Shown one piece after another: positions 1-11,218 of a stretch of 64,000 nucleotides of DNA; positions within the stretch are counted from its first letter, which is position 1, and every line of letters starts with the position of its first letter. The DNA is taken from assembly GCA_002917075.1 (NCBI GenBank), contig NTMA01000067.1, positions 124,001 through 188,000 on the forward strand, in the 5' to 3' direction. A model generated the notes under the pieces. The model made no database searches, was not told where the DNA came from, and worked only from the letters and a program-made list of their open reading frames with translations. The position numbers were made by a program, and so were the translations under genes. The stretch is from Hawksworthiomyces lignivorus (taxonomy: Eukaryota > Ascomycota > Sordariomycetes > Ophiostomatales > Ophiostomataceae).

Positions 1-729
1 CAAATTTAGGTTCTGGGTCCGTGCTATTAAAATATCAACACCAACTTTCCAAAAACGCTTCCTCCAGACCTGGGAAGAGTATTTACATGGAACCGCACAA
101 CAAGCAGAAGACCGCAGCCGGTCATATATTCGTGACATTGATAGCTATCTAGAAATACGCCGACATACCATTGGAGCACGCCCGTCTTTCAATATCTTGG
201 AGATGGGTATGAATCTGCCAGCAAGTGTGTTCCAACACCCAATCATATGCGAGCTCGAGTCCCTTGCCATCGATCTGACCATAATTGCCAATGTGAGTTT
301 TCTGCGGCTGACATCGTCCGGTGCCAACACTTCGCTTCTTTTCTTTCCCTGGGATCTAATAGAGCTTACGTATTCGTCGCACTACTATAGGATATCTTAT
401 CGTACAATAAAGAGCAGGCCTCTGGCGATGATGAGCATAACCTAATCACAATCACTATGAAGCAGATGAACACTGATGTTCAGGGCGCCGTTGCCTGGGC
501 TGGCAATTTGCATGCTGAGATGGTAGCACGATTCAATGAGCTTTACATCGAGCTCCCCCGATGGGGTGATCCTCTGGATCTTGATGTCCAGATGTACGTG
601 AATGGCATGGCTCAGTGGGTAGGCGCCAATGTACAATGGAGCTTCGAAAGTGAGCGCTACTTTGGCAAATGCGGCCTCGAGATTAAGAAAGCTCTCGTAC
701 TGCAACTATCACCTAAAAAGACGAAATGA
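1..729 (+). CDS. Sesquiterpene synthase (class I terpene cyclase), 3' part
   Basis: Exons <2..292 and 391..729; the frame is open to the left edge, so the start and the aspartate-rich DDxxD motif lie outside the window. It would cyclise farnesyl diphosphate in the cytosol. Seen: the N-D-I-L-S-Y-N-K-E metal-binding (NSE) motif, split exactly by the 98-nt intron (N ends exon 1, D opens exon 2), preceded by an R-R-H-T-I-G-A-R-P segment, and the C-terminal W-S-F-E-S-E-R-Y-F-G block (637-666) carrying the RY pair that senses diphosphate. These match the Cop/STC-type fungal sesquiterpene cyclases. The fragment codes for 209 residues. Its neighbours (acyltransferase, methyltransferase, reductase, exporter, regulator) suggest it opens a terpenoid pathway. 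The product cannot be inferred. Confidence 0.88.
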
Positions 730-2534
730 TTCAGTGAAACACGCCTGGTCGACATGGTGTTATAGAATCAAAAGGTAAACGTACAGAAATGGAAAAAGAG
801 AATAACAAAACTCAGTACCTAGGTAAGGTAGGGAGCCACACACCCATTATTTGAAGGAAGGAATAGTGTCTTATTAACTTGAAATGTTTCCATGGAGTTA
901 GAGGAAGTTTATTGGCCGTTTGAATTATTGGTCGTCAAACTCTGTACTCCGGATTCCCGACTCCGGATTCCAAAATTAAATTTGGTTGACGTGGAAACTT
1001 GCAGGGACTGAAAAAGAGATATCTCCACTTGGTCTCTCACTGTATTCTCACTAGAATGTAAGGCCTGATCCGATATTTGATGCTTATTTTAGAGCTTTGT
1101 TTTAGAGAGCGTGTGAGACAATTAGACAGAATATCTAAAATTGAAGACACTTTACTTACTCTATGCATTATCAGTCTTTGTTGACCTTTTATGCGTAAAC
1201 CACCGCGTTTGGAAGCTTACTACGTTAATTATAATCTTCCAATTTCAAGAGTCGACTGCAGTTGCAAACGTAGTCTTCTTATTCGCACTCCGTATTATTA
1301 TGTACTCCCTAACCAAGGCATGTCAGGCAAGCCAACAGGGCAATGATGTAGGTCGTTCGTCGATCATTCCAGGGATGCAATTCAATGGTACGCTGAAATT
1401 AACACCCTATAAACCTTCTAGCTCAAGAAGATGCCACGATCTGTCTCTACACTAAGCCTGCGCCTGATTGAAAAGGTTGACAAAAATACTTTTATGCACA
1501 GGTCTCCGATGAGGTTAATACACTATTCTATCTCCAGTATAGACTTAGCGCGCCATTCCAATGTTCAACGGCTGCCCTTAATTTTCTTTGTGAGGGTTCA
1601 TGCCCGTGCATCTTACCGTCTACTACTGAAGCTCGGACATTTCTGTTTTTAAATTTATTTCGAGCGGTGGAGCATGATTTTTGTCATAATTCTGGAGCAA
1701 GTGAATATGGCATTAGGACGAGTAGTTAATTATGGCATCCCTCAATGGAGCAGGTAGGCGAATCCTTAGGGATGCTTGACATCTGAACCACAAACTTGCG
1801 AATCAGAAGTTAGGAGCTTCGCATATCTCTTTGGGGCAAAAAGATACGGAGGGTGTTGGTGCGCATGATAAAAAATGAATTTAATTGTTCTCATGGCTGT
1901 TTAAAGATTAACATCGCCACGGCAGAACAAATCTAGCCGTAGGATATTTCCCATGTGTTACTGGTACATATCATTAGATTTTGGCTGCTGACGTTTTCAA
2001 AGGAGCTCTTTACTATTGTAAGCTCTCCATACTTCGTAGTTCAATATGTACTAAAGTTGTCAAATTGATGTGACTCACACGATTAAGGGTCTCAGAGAGA
2101 TTCACGCTCTCTAAACATCAAATACCCCTTTGTTATCTATATATATTGTAGCGACTACTGAGGCGGATTATATTAATGGCTATTTTCAAGAGAGAGATTT
2201 GACCGTTCTTCGCGATATTTCACAACACTCAAGAGTAACTGGCGTAAAACACTACGGAGTTGCGGTAAAGTGTCAGTCGCCGATCTCTCAATATAACTTT
2301 GTTCGGCGTGTCAGCGTGTATATTCCCGGTTCATTTAATTTTACCATGCACAAATGCGTAGCTAGACACATCGTTAAGAATACATCTAGCTTTGAATCCA
2401 TCTAAGTACTAATATTATGTAGACCAACCTTCGGGTGCCCTAAGCAGGCAAGATTCGACAAGCACCTACTCTCTTTTCATAAGCTAAAGTGACCTAGAGG
2501 TTGACATGAAATGCTAGATTCGCGAACTTGTTTA
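730..2534. other. Intergenic, no supported gene
   Basis: About 1.8 kb between the terpene cyclase and the membrane protein, AT-rich with short open frames only (for example 1141-1455, 2130-2405) that show no family motif, no splice-supported extension and biased composition. A short direct repeat of the form ACTCCGGATTCC occurs twice near 946-972. I see no RNA gene. Confidence 0.6.
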
Positions 2535-3838
2535 TCATCGATGGTCAGTTTTAGTCTCTACCAATACCTCTGTCTCCTGTAAAATCCCTCTCTCACTCCA
2601 GTTCTCATCATCTAGGCGTTCCCATTTTCCGCTAACAGTAGTAACTTTGCTTGTGACTTTGCCTGTGACCTTACCCGTAGCGGACAACGTGTCCATCGGA
2701 GTGTCGTGGCCAGTCATGTTATGGCTACCACCTGTTGCATATTGTCTGCTCTTTGCATGTGATCCGTTCTGGCTTCCGTCAAAGTATCTTTGGAACAATA
2801 GTCGGAGGGCTGGGAGAGAAGCGGCAATAAGACCGAGACCGCTCTCCAGCTGGCACCAGAGCGAGATATAGCCGTTCCAGTCTGGCAGCGTTTTGTCAAT
2901 TTGAATTTCCTGATGGGTAAAGATTTATATCCAGAATTAGATGTCAACTTACATAAGCGATCTGTTGGCACAAGATAATATTGCAAGTACGGCGCACGAA
3001 TGATGGTTGCAATACTTGCTGCCGCACCTAAACCAAGGATGATCATTACAACAGTCTTTGTTCGGCGTGCCATTTGTAGCTTGCGGACGATAAAATATGG
3101 GAGTGTGGCACACATCAGATCAGTGACTATTCCCACGGCTGTCCATGCGTAGCCGATCTTGACCACAACCATGAAATCGCCACACGTGCCGAGTAACGGG
3201 TTCCAATATGCCTGCACCGGTCGACAGTACAAGAGTGAAGCCAGAATACCGACAACCGCCATTATGGTAGCCATAAACTGCATAGCGTAAAGGGCCCAGC
3301 GATAATGTTTATTAGTCGTTATACGTAGTAATGTAAAAACGACAGAAGCTTTAATCAGGGGCATCGAAACGCCATATGTGACTTGCGAGTAGAGCATGTA
3401 CTCTGCACAGCGCACCATGAGAAAGTTGTTTAGCTGATAATCTGGAGTGCCCAGCCCATAATACGAAGCTTTGATAGCAAAGACGCTGCTACATAAAAAG
3501 GCGAGCTGTACAGAGACTGATTAGTACTGGATCGAATAGTCGTGAGAGAGGCAAGCCACTGGCGGATTACTTACATAACCAAGAACAGAAGTGGTGTCTT
3601 CCCACCCCCAAACGCGCGCTTTCCTGCCGATCCATGCTCGGACATAAGTCCTGAGCCCGATAATTGTAGTCGCAATGATGAGGGTTGTGAGAATAACAAT
3701 AACAAGACCAAGTGCCAGATGCGTTGGCACGATCGGAGGTTCAGCATATGCCATAGCAGAGAGCAAATCGCCTTGCTCAGCCGGAGTCAAGCTCGCCTGA
3801 GCTGCGTTCGCATCTGTCTGTTGCTGAGACGGTGCCAT
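2535..3838 (-). CDS. Pth11-like fungal rhodopsin-fold integral membrane protein
   Basis: Exons 3838..3575, 3505..2953 and 2881..2535 give 387 aa; introns are 69 and 71 nt. The product is a seven-helix plasma-membrane protein of the SAT4/Pth11 'fungal rhodopsin' domain family, often annotated as a GPCR-like receptor or as a conserved member of metabolite clusters. Seen: an N-terminal helix near residue 40; after the first splice the A-S-Y-Y-G-L-G turn; a C-R-P-V-Q-A-Y-W-N-P segment; and the hallmark L-W-C-Q-L-E-S-G-L-G-L-I-A-A-S-L-P-A-L-R final helix. The acceptor of intron 2 was chosen at CCAG (2882-2885) because it restores frame and family spacing; an earlier AG gives a stop. The tail (about 110 residues) is polar, with V-T-G-K-V-T-S-K-V repeats. 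Its ligand is unknown. Confidence 0.85.
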
Positions 3839-5292
3839 AATTAAAACTGAGCAGGACGAAAATGTAAAGGAATGGAAATGGTCATTCTAGATTCAAAGCT
3901 TAAACAAGTGCAAACAAAAATGGTGTAGGATTCATTTGGATTCTTATTTGGCTGCTCGAAAATCCAATCTAAGTAAACTTCTTTAAATTCTTACAAGTAT
4001 ATATTGTAGAAGATCTGCCGCGCTTTAAGGGGGAGGTAGCATCTCATGAGTCCCACCAACGTCGTGAATAGCAGAATACAACTCAGCTAGGATGTGGTGT
4101 GAGATTTATGTGTACCATGTACACGCTTAAACTACATAATTTTTTATGCTGGCATCTAGTTAGCTTTGACAACCCCATCGTGAAGGAACATCCGAGCTTG
4201 GGACATGCACACGAGTATCAGTTCGAAAATGCGTGTAATGCCGTTTAAAATAGAGTCCGCTTGCGCTAACGTACAAATATATGCCGAGAATACCAAGAAG
4301 GGCCGCTACCGGAGACAGAGAAGGAAGGGGGAGGAATAATAAGAGAAAAGAGAGTAAAGCCCCCAGAAACATGACGTGTCCTACAGGTAAAGTTCTCCAC
4401 GCAGTTACATAACAAGCAACTAAAGCTCCCCAGCTATGTACCTATACGGAGTAAACTTGAGGTCAATTATGGCAATTATGTCACCTCTCATTCAAATAGG
4501 GATTGGCTTGGCAGCATTGGACCATATCAGATTGGCCAAGGCTTTGGGTTCATGTGGGACCAAGCGTAAGAAAGGCACTCGTGTACACATATGCAACTGT
4601 CGAGCCTATTAACGATGTTTTGGTGCAGTATTTTCGTTAGCTAGATAATTTACATTCTAAGAGCCGCGAGCGCATACACTATTAACAGGCACAACCCCTA
4701 TTCTCGCTACTACATCAACCTCGCCAGAATGCCGACGATCGTCATTATCTGCAAGTTTCAGGAAATCCTTTCGACTCCTGAACCGATTGTGCTTTACAGA
4801 ATTCGAAGCACGAATGACCGTAAATAGATACCACCCCTTTTCTCGCTACCACATAACCCTCACCCCAGTCACGGTCCTGGTTATCTATAGGATAACAGAT
4901 CTTTTTTTTCTTAGCCCACCGCTTACGATGGTTGTCAGACTTTTGCCATTCTTAAACCTCTATCCCAGCGAAATTCAATAGGTCATCCATCGCGTCTTAA
5001 CCTGCCCCCCACATACTTAGATTACCCGCTTCAGTCTGGAACAGTCCTTCTAGCTACTGCTGAGATCTACGTAGTACAGCAGTCATATGTTCTTTTTTTG
5101 TGGTTAAGCCAATATATATACGTAACTGGAGGTAAACAACCTCACTCCAGCTTTCGGAGATGACTCTTCCACAAATACATACATTTCCAACACACTTTCT
5201 CCTTTTTATCTTAGTTTAGACAACATACGTATACTGACGTGGCTCTCCAAGACTCTCAGTACGGTATATTCTTATGTTTTATTTCAGCCAAT
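3839..5292. other. Intergenic, no supported gene
   Basis: AT-rich spacer. A 70-codon minus frame (4372-4160) would encode two hydrophobic segments, but it matches nothing I recognise. One exact copy of the intergenic 9-mer TACGGAGTA lies at 4445-4453. The 3' end contains the promoter of the acyltransferase. Confidence 0.5.
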
Positions 5293-6797
5293 ATGTTCAG
5301 AAGAGTTGCCAAGCCAACAAAAGTGCAGACTGATACAGTCATTCCCTTTCGATTCTTTGACGATACGCCTCTATGGCGCGCTTTCATTCTCTATTCTTTG
5401 TTTGTTTTCGATGATGTTTTAGATCCTATCAAACTTCGAGACAGCTTAGAAACTTTGGCTCGGCGTGATGGGTGGCGCAGATTGGGCGCCCGCCTACGAT
5501 CAAGCGTAAGAAGCCGTAGCAAAGCCAAATACTACATAATCAACCTGACTAATGAAGATTCACACCCGTTTAGGTTGACGGAGGTCTAGAATACCACATC
5601 CCTTCTGAATTCACGGCAGAACGTCTCCCACTGATGTTTTCTCATTCGGTGCAAGATATACATGTGGCGGATCACCCGATTGCGTCTCAGATCCCCAAGC
5701 CTAGCACTCGTCCGGCCACAGTAGGGGATCCAGACACATTGCGTCCCTTATTTTATCCTAATGGTGCTCCTCTGAAGCTTGACGACTATTTAAATAATGA
5801 CATTCCTCAGCTAGGCTTGCACATTGTCTCCTTCAAGGACAAGACATTGGTCACACTGTACTGGCCGCATACTCTCATGGACGCCCTGGGCAAGCGCGCA
5901 CTTCTCGACGCGTGGGTTTTGATGCTTCAGGGCCGTTCTGACGAAATACTGGTTCCTCTCGGAGGGGACGACGACCCGCTTGCAGAACTTGGCAAGCATG
6001 CCACTGACATGCACAAGCTGGAAGTCAATCGCTTGTCCATATTTGGTCTCGCCCAATATGGAATTAGCAATATTCTGGATTTTTGTCGAGTCCATGAGAA
6101 CCGCATGGTCTGCATTCCCACTGCATTCATTGCTAAGCTCCGTGAAGAAGCGCTCGCCGATTTGGCCCTTGACAACGCCGCCGAGGCTAGAGTAGCCTTC
6201 CTTAGCGAGGGCGATGTGCTGTGCGCGTGGTGGACACGTATCGCAACGTCGCATCTGCCACACAACTCACAACGTACTGTTGTTCTCAACAACGCTTACT
6301 CGCTGCGCGCACCGTTGGCTGGAGACCTACTGGGAGATGGGCAGCCCTACGTATCCAATGCTATCGGCTTCATTAACGTTCTCATGCCTATTCGTGATGT
6401 TGCCGAGAAGCCGCTCGGCTATCTAGCCGCGGTGATCCGACGCAGCATACGGGAACTTGGTACTCGTAATCAAGTCGAAGCCTTCGCGGCACTATGGCGC
6501 GGCTCCAAGAGCAAACTGCCTCCCTTCTTCGGCGACAGCGGCATGCACATGATAACCTACTCGAACTGGTCCAAGGCCCGACTCTTCGAGGTGGATTTCT
6601 CCGCCGCAACTGTGAGACACCACAGCGAACCCAAGCACGTTTGCAGACCTTCATACATTCAGAATAACCAGTTTGGACTGATACTTCCTAACGGATTCCC
6701 CATAATCGGGAAAGATATTGCAGGGAACTACTGGCTCTCTGGTTACTTGAACAAGGGACATTGGAGCAAGATTGACGAGCTACTTGCTCAGGCTTAG
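5293..6797 (+). CDS. BAHD-type acyltransferase (transferase family PF02458)
   Basis: Exons 5293..5505 and 5574..6797 give 478 aa; the 68-nt intron splices A-R-L-R-S-S to V-D-G-G-L-E-Y-H-I-P, a junction typical of fungal members. The family moves an acyl group from acyl-CoA to a hydroxyl or amine of a small molecule in the cytosol. Seen: the catalytic H-T-L-M-D (HxxxD; His170, Asp174) and a weakened version of the second motif (V-D-F-S-A-A near 412 in place of DFGWG). The ATG at 5293 was chosen because M-F-R-R-V starts at the usual distance from the first conserved block; an upstream open frame lacks an ATG. In this neighbourhood it is a good candidate for a tailoring enzyme acylating the terpene product; the substrate is inference. 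Confidence 0.87.
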
Positions 6798-7675
6798 GTG
6801 ATGCCAGCGACATTGATATGTTGGATTTATATTGAAATTAGTTGAAGCGTGAGTTCAACGAACTAATAATACTTGGCAAAGTTTCTCAGAATAGCCCTTC
6901 TATGTCCCAGTTATATTTTAGGCCACAGGCAAACAATTGTGAGAATGCATATCACGTGGATCAGTGTTCCGCAACAGCTGTCTAGTGTCAGAAATAATGC
7001 GTGCTGTAGGTTAAGAAACGGGGTCCGTAAAGCAGATTGGCAATTTGGTCATTGATAACTTGGTGTGTCTTAGGCAGTAAGCTGCTAAGCCTACCCTTAC
7101 TTTGGACGTCTATTGAATGGGTAGACTAACTAGTAATTGTAGAAGTTTCCTCATTATAGAACTAAAAGTCATATTAAATCACCTTCTAGGGATGATCTGT
7201 CTATCCAAACTAGTATTTTTCTGATATAATATGCCCATTGCTGCTCTAGATGTTTCAAATGTATATAATATCATTAGTTCCAAAAAGGGTTTTCGTCTTA
7301 AAATCCACCTCATAGAATTCCTAAGAACTCTCTACAGAACACGTGAAGCCCCTCCCGCCTTTGCTCTCGCAGATAAAGAACATTTGTTCGAGTCTTATTG
7401 ATCTCTTGTATTATCGAGTTAGCCCAAGCCGTACAGAATAAACGCAGAGCTGGCAGCAATAAAATGCTTCTTTAGAGTACATCTGATACTGTATTGTCTC
7501 TTTTTTTGTCCTGTTACAGCTTGATATTTTATTATGTGTCAAGAGTACAACTAATATACGGGGCTTGATATACGGGGCTTGATATAAATAATAAAATAAA
7601 TGAGTGGAAATGAGCACACAGAGAAACCAAGCTTGGGAACACCAGAATGCCAAGAAGAAGCTTCGTAGATAGGAT
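6798..7675. other. Intergenic, no supported gene
   Basis: The shared 3' region of two convergent genes, AT-rich, with only short open frames. It holds a small tandem duplication at 7555-7586. Confidence 0.6.
7555..7586. repeat. 14-bp tandem duplication
   Basis: The unit TATACGGGGCTTGA occurs twice in perfect tandem (7555-7568, 7569-7582), followed by the start of a third copy (TATA). It lies downstream of the NmrA-like gene. Probably slippage; no function visible. Confidence 0.9.
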
Positions 7676-8821
7676 CTAAGAGTCTGTTGTTTTCAAGATA
7701 TCACTCCAGTCTCTTCTTTTCGCCCACTCTTCCCATGTTGTCATGGGGCACTCAATTCCTGCCTACATAAACCATCTGTCATCAGTCACAGAATCACGCA
7801 GTCTCGGCTTTCTGCACATGAGGCTTACATTTTGAATGTCTTTGGCCGTCAACAGTGGCATTGCACCATCGTAGCCGGGATCAGAGGAATACATAAACAT
7901 ATCTGTAACTTCTTCACCCAAATGTCTGTCTGGTGTAGCAGAAATCATATCCTCGGGGGCAATCTGGCGGTAGCTAGCAGGAACACCGGTAATACGTGAC
8001 CAGGTTTGGATCCATTCCGGCCATGTGCACGTGGTTCCTTCAGCCATGTATGCCTTGCCAGGTGGCATCTGATAAACACCGTAGGTAAAACTACCCATAT
8101 CATCGATGGGTGACAAGTGTGGAGCGGGTTTATCAGATGCGGTCGGAAAAGCCATTTCAAAACTTCCATCAGAGAGCTTGGTTAGGTTGTTAGCAGATGA
8201 TCGTCTAGCACAAATAGTCATATTTCGCACCTTGTGAAAATACGAATCTGGGAGAATCTGAAAACTCGTAAAGAAGTAACCAGTGTGAATGCAGGACATC
8301 TTAGCCGCAAGCTCTGGATAATAGACCTCGACGTAAGTAGGAAAGACATCGGCCTTTGCATCGAAATGGTATAGCTCCGAGAAACGCCCGCCGCTACATT
8401 TTCCAGCGTGACTTAACGTTGAAACAAGAAAGCCATTGCTGTCAAGCGTTTCTACAGTAGCTGCAGCTGCATCTGCTATATTTTTGCCCTGCTGGTACTC
8501 GACATTGTAGGCAAAGCGACGACAGCTGATATCTTGCTGCTTCGCTTGCGCGCGACAGTCTGGGCGGAAGAAGGGCTCCCAGTAGTTGGTCACACTAAAT
8601 ATGGCATTCGCACCACGAAATGCGGTACGGAGTGAGTCGGGATCGTCAAGATCAGCGGTGACAATCTCGGCACCAGCTGTTGCCAGCTCCTGTGCAGCAG
8701 CAGAATCGGGTTGCCTTGTTAATCCGCGCACTCGAAAGCCGGCCTTCAGAAAGCGGCGAGCCACGGAGCCACCTTGGTTGCCCGTAGCACCAACAACGCA
8801 GATGATCTTCTGGTGAGACAT
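7676..8821 (-). CDS. NmrA-like NAD(P)-binding protein
   Basis: Exons 8821..7829 and 7762..7676 give 359 aa; the 66-nt intron is needed, because reading through it gives an unrelated tail while splicing restores a family-like ending (W-E-E-W-A-K-R-R-D-W). The fold is an atypical short-chain dehydrogenase with a Rossmann motif G-A-T-G-N-Q-G-G at residues 11-18 and an A-D-L-D-D-P-D-S-L segment that commonly follows the third strand. Members act as NAD(P)-redox sensors (NmrA) or as reductases/isomerases in metabolite clusters. No Ser-Tyr-Lys triad is evident, so a catalytic role is uncertain. It diverges from the LaeA-like methyltransferase gene across 241 bp, which suggests co-regulation. Confidence 0.85.
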
Positions 8822-9062
8822 TGCAAAACACTGGAAAACGAATTGTGTTTTACAGCCATTATTGCCGAGGCAAGGAAAAGTTATGAGGTAAATAACTTTG
8901 TAAAGTTAAAAGAAGCTAGAGGGGCAATACTACTCCACTATACTGAAATGGGGCATGAAGAGAGGGGGTTTGGCCACCATATATCGGTAATATCTTCTCC
9001 TAGCTTTCACATTTCCTCTCTTTTCTGCAACAAAAATTTCAACGAGCCACACTAATGTAACT
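8822..9062. promoter_or_regulatory. Divergent promoter of NmrA-like and LaeA-like genes
   Basis: Only 241 bp separate the two start codons, so both promoters must overlap here. It contains the interrupted palindrome TTGCC-GA-GGCAA at 8862-8873, a form compatible with a dimeric DNA-binding protein. Which factor might bind is unknown; the cluster's own Zn2Cys6 protein is one candidate. Confidence 0.4.
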
Positions 9063-10432
9063 ATGGAACAAGAAAATTCGTCTTCAGCTCAAGCTCCCGT
9101 TCCCACTCCCGCTCCCGCTCACGGTAGTAAGAGCCCAAGTCCACAAGTCGAACTACCAACTGTGCGTACTCGTACATCACCAGCGGTAGATATTAATGTG
9201 AAAATTTCGCCACCACAATCTCCTATCAGAGATGCGACACAAATGGTAGTCGATAGCCAAGAGACGCCTACCGAACATGATCCAGGGCATGTGCCCCTGC
9301 AGATAGATGTAAGATGATTCCTACATATGAGCGGTGCATCGCCAGTCCTCTTAATGTAACACCCATTTACTGATTCTAGGCATATAGGAGGATGATGAAG
9401 AGCGGCAGCCTCGCGATGGCGACTCTGCCTACGACTCCGATGCCGAGTCGATACGAACCGCATCAGTTACCTCATCTATATATAAATATCAGTATGAAAA
9501 CGGTCGACGGTACCATGCCTTCCGAGAAGGCCAGTATGTACTGCCCAATGACGACCAGGAGCAGCAGCGTCTTGACTTGCAGCACCATATCTGGCGCTTA
9601 CTACTTGGCGGTGCGTTGTACACTGCTCCGCTACCACCACCTGATGAGAACCCGGAACTGCGCATTCTCGACCTTGGAACCGGAACGGGTATATGGGCCG
9701 TTGAAATGGCCGATGAATATCCCTCTGCTTTTGTGTTAGGCGTTGACCTCTCTCCTATCCAGCCAGAGTGGGTGCCTAATAATTGCTTTTTCCAAGTTGA
9801 CGACTACGAAGACATCTGGACTTATCACGAGCATGAGCATTTTGACTACATTCATGGACGTGCTTTAAGTGGCACCTCATCCAATTGGCCGCGCTTCTAC
9901 GGGCAGGCCATGGAACATCTTAAACCAGGCGGTTGGATCGAAATGCAAGAATATGACGCGTGGATATTCAGTGATGATGACAGCTGCGATCGTGCCCCAT
10001 TAACCATGAAGTGGGTGGCTAAGCTTGACGAGGCTAGTCTGCTATTTGGCAAGCAAATCAATGTGGCAAGCCGCCACAAGCAATGGATGACTGACGCAGG
10101 ATTCGAAGACGTCGAAGAGAGAGTGTGTCGAGTAAGTAGTAAGCTTTTAGGCAGTCACTATTTTGCCTGTATTCTGACAAGTGAGCCAGATTCCTATCGG
10201 CCCCTGGACGAAAGACCCAGCTCTTAAGGAACTTGGCCGCTTTGAGCTCATCCACATGCAGATGTCAGTTGATTCGCACACGCCGGCCTTGTTCACTCGT
10301 GTCTGGAAATACACAACTGAAGAGGTCATAGTATTAACAGCAGGTGTCAAACGCGAATTCCGCGATCCAAATCTGCATCTAATTACAAGCTATCGATTTA
10401 TAACAGGGCGTAAGCCAGTATCTCCAGATTAA
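9063..10432 (+). CDS. LaeA-like SAM-dependent methyltransferase
   Basis: Exons 9063..9308, 9388..10131 and 10190..10432 give 410 aa; introns are 79 and 58 nt. Seen: a low-complexity Pro/Ser-rich N-terminus (residues 1-80), an acidic E-D-D-E-E stretch, then the class I methyltransferase core with motif I L-D-L-G-T-G-T-G-I-W (176-185), the acidic end of strand 2 in G-V-D-L-S-P-I-Q-P, and a C-terminal P-I-G-P-W block followed by L-F-T-R-V. These blocks are characteristic of the LaeA/LaeA-like group found by the dozen in filamentous fungi. Most cluster copies are pathway methyltransferases or regulators with no known substrate. Being divergent from the NmrA-like gene supports membership of the same transcription unit. 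Confidence 0.9.
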
Positions 10433-11218
10433 AGCGGGAAAGCGCTGTTCTGGCCGCCGTTCTTAATAGGCATCTACCAACATTATTAGGGTCCTTTGCA
10501 TCAAGGGACTCGTCTCCTTGAAGTACATACTTCACGCGTACATACAGAGGTGTTCATTGATAATTCATTTTCACTGCCTTTAATAAAATCCGGCAGTATA
10601 CAATACATTTTGCACGGTTGAGATATCGGTTCCCATGATCGAAGCGGCATAGTAAAGAAGACGGTTAGGAGGAAGTTGTAGATACTATCGCAACAATGAG
10701 TTTCCAGGGTATACTGTTTCAGCCCCGAGCTACGTCCGCGCCCGTTCTATGCGGCTCTGCATTTCGTCCCGAAATATTTCCAGCTAATCAAGTGTCCCAC
10801 AATGGCAAGAGCGACCTCATCTAACATCACCGGCAAATTAGGAGTTATTTGCCGCATATTTATTATGCAGCAAGGACCCCTTTTATAACCTTAGAATCAA
10901 TAAATTAATGTTAGCACAATATGTTGACAGCCTCGCATATTAAATTCGTACGACGGTGCTAGTGCTTATACGTCCTAGCATACATAAATAAAGTATATCT
11001 CATGTGCTTGTGTAGGACTGTAGTGCTTCACATAAAGCAAGGGAAAGGTTCAGAAGTAACAAATTTCTAGACTATTTTCCGGAGAAAGATTTTGTATATT
11101 TACAATTAATCTGAGAAATCCGACAATATGAATGAGTTGATTATAAGTGCCACTCGCAATCTTTTCCACTAAGTGTGGCTGATTCACAGCTTCTTGGCAC
11201 CTTGTGTAGAGGATATAA
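10433..11218. other. Intergenic between convergent genes
   Basis: AT-rich sequence between the 3' ends of the methyltransferase and MFS genes. No open frame with family features; no repeat of note. Confidence 0.6.

Noticed and set aside
4160..4372. 70-codon minus frame with two hydrophobic stretches
   Set aside because: No recognisable family, no promoter or splice support; AT-rich spacers readily produce such frames.
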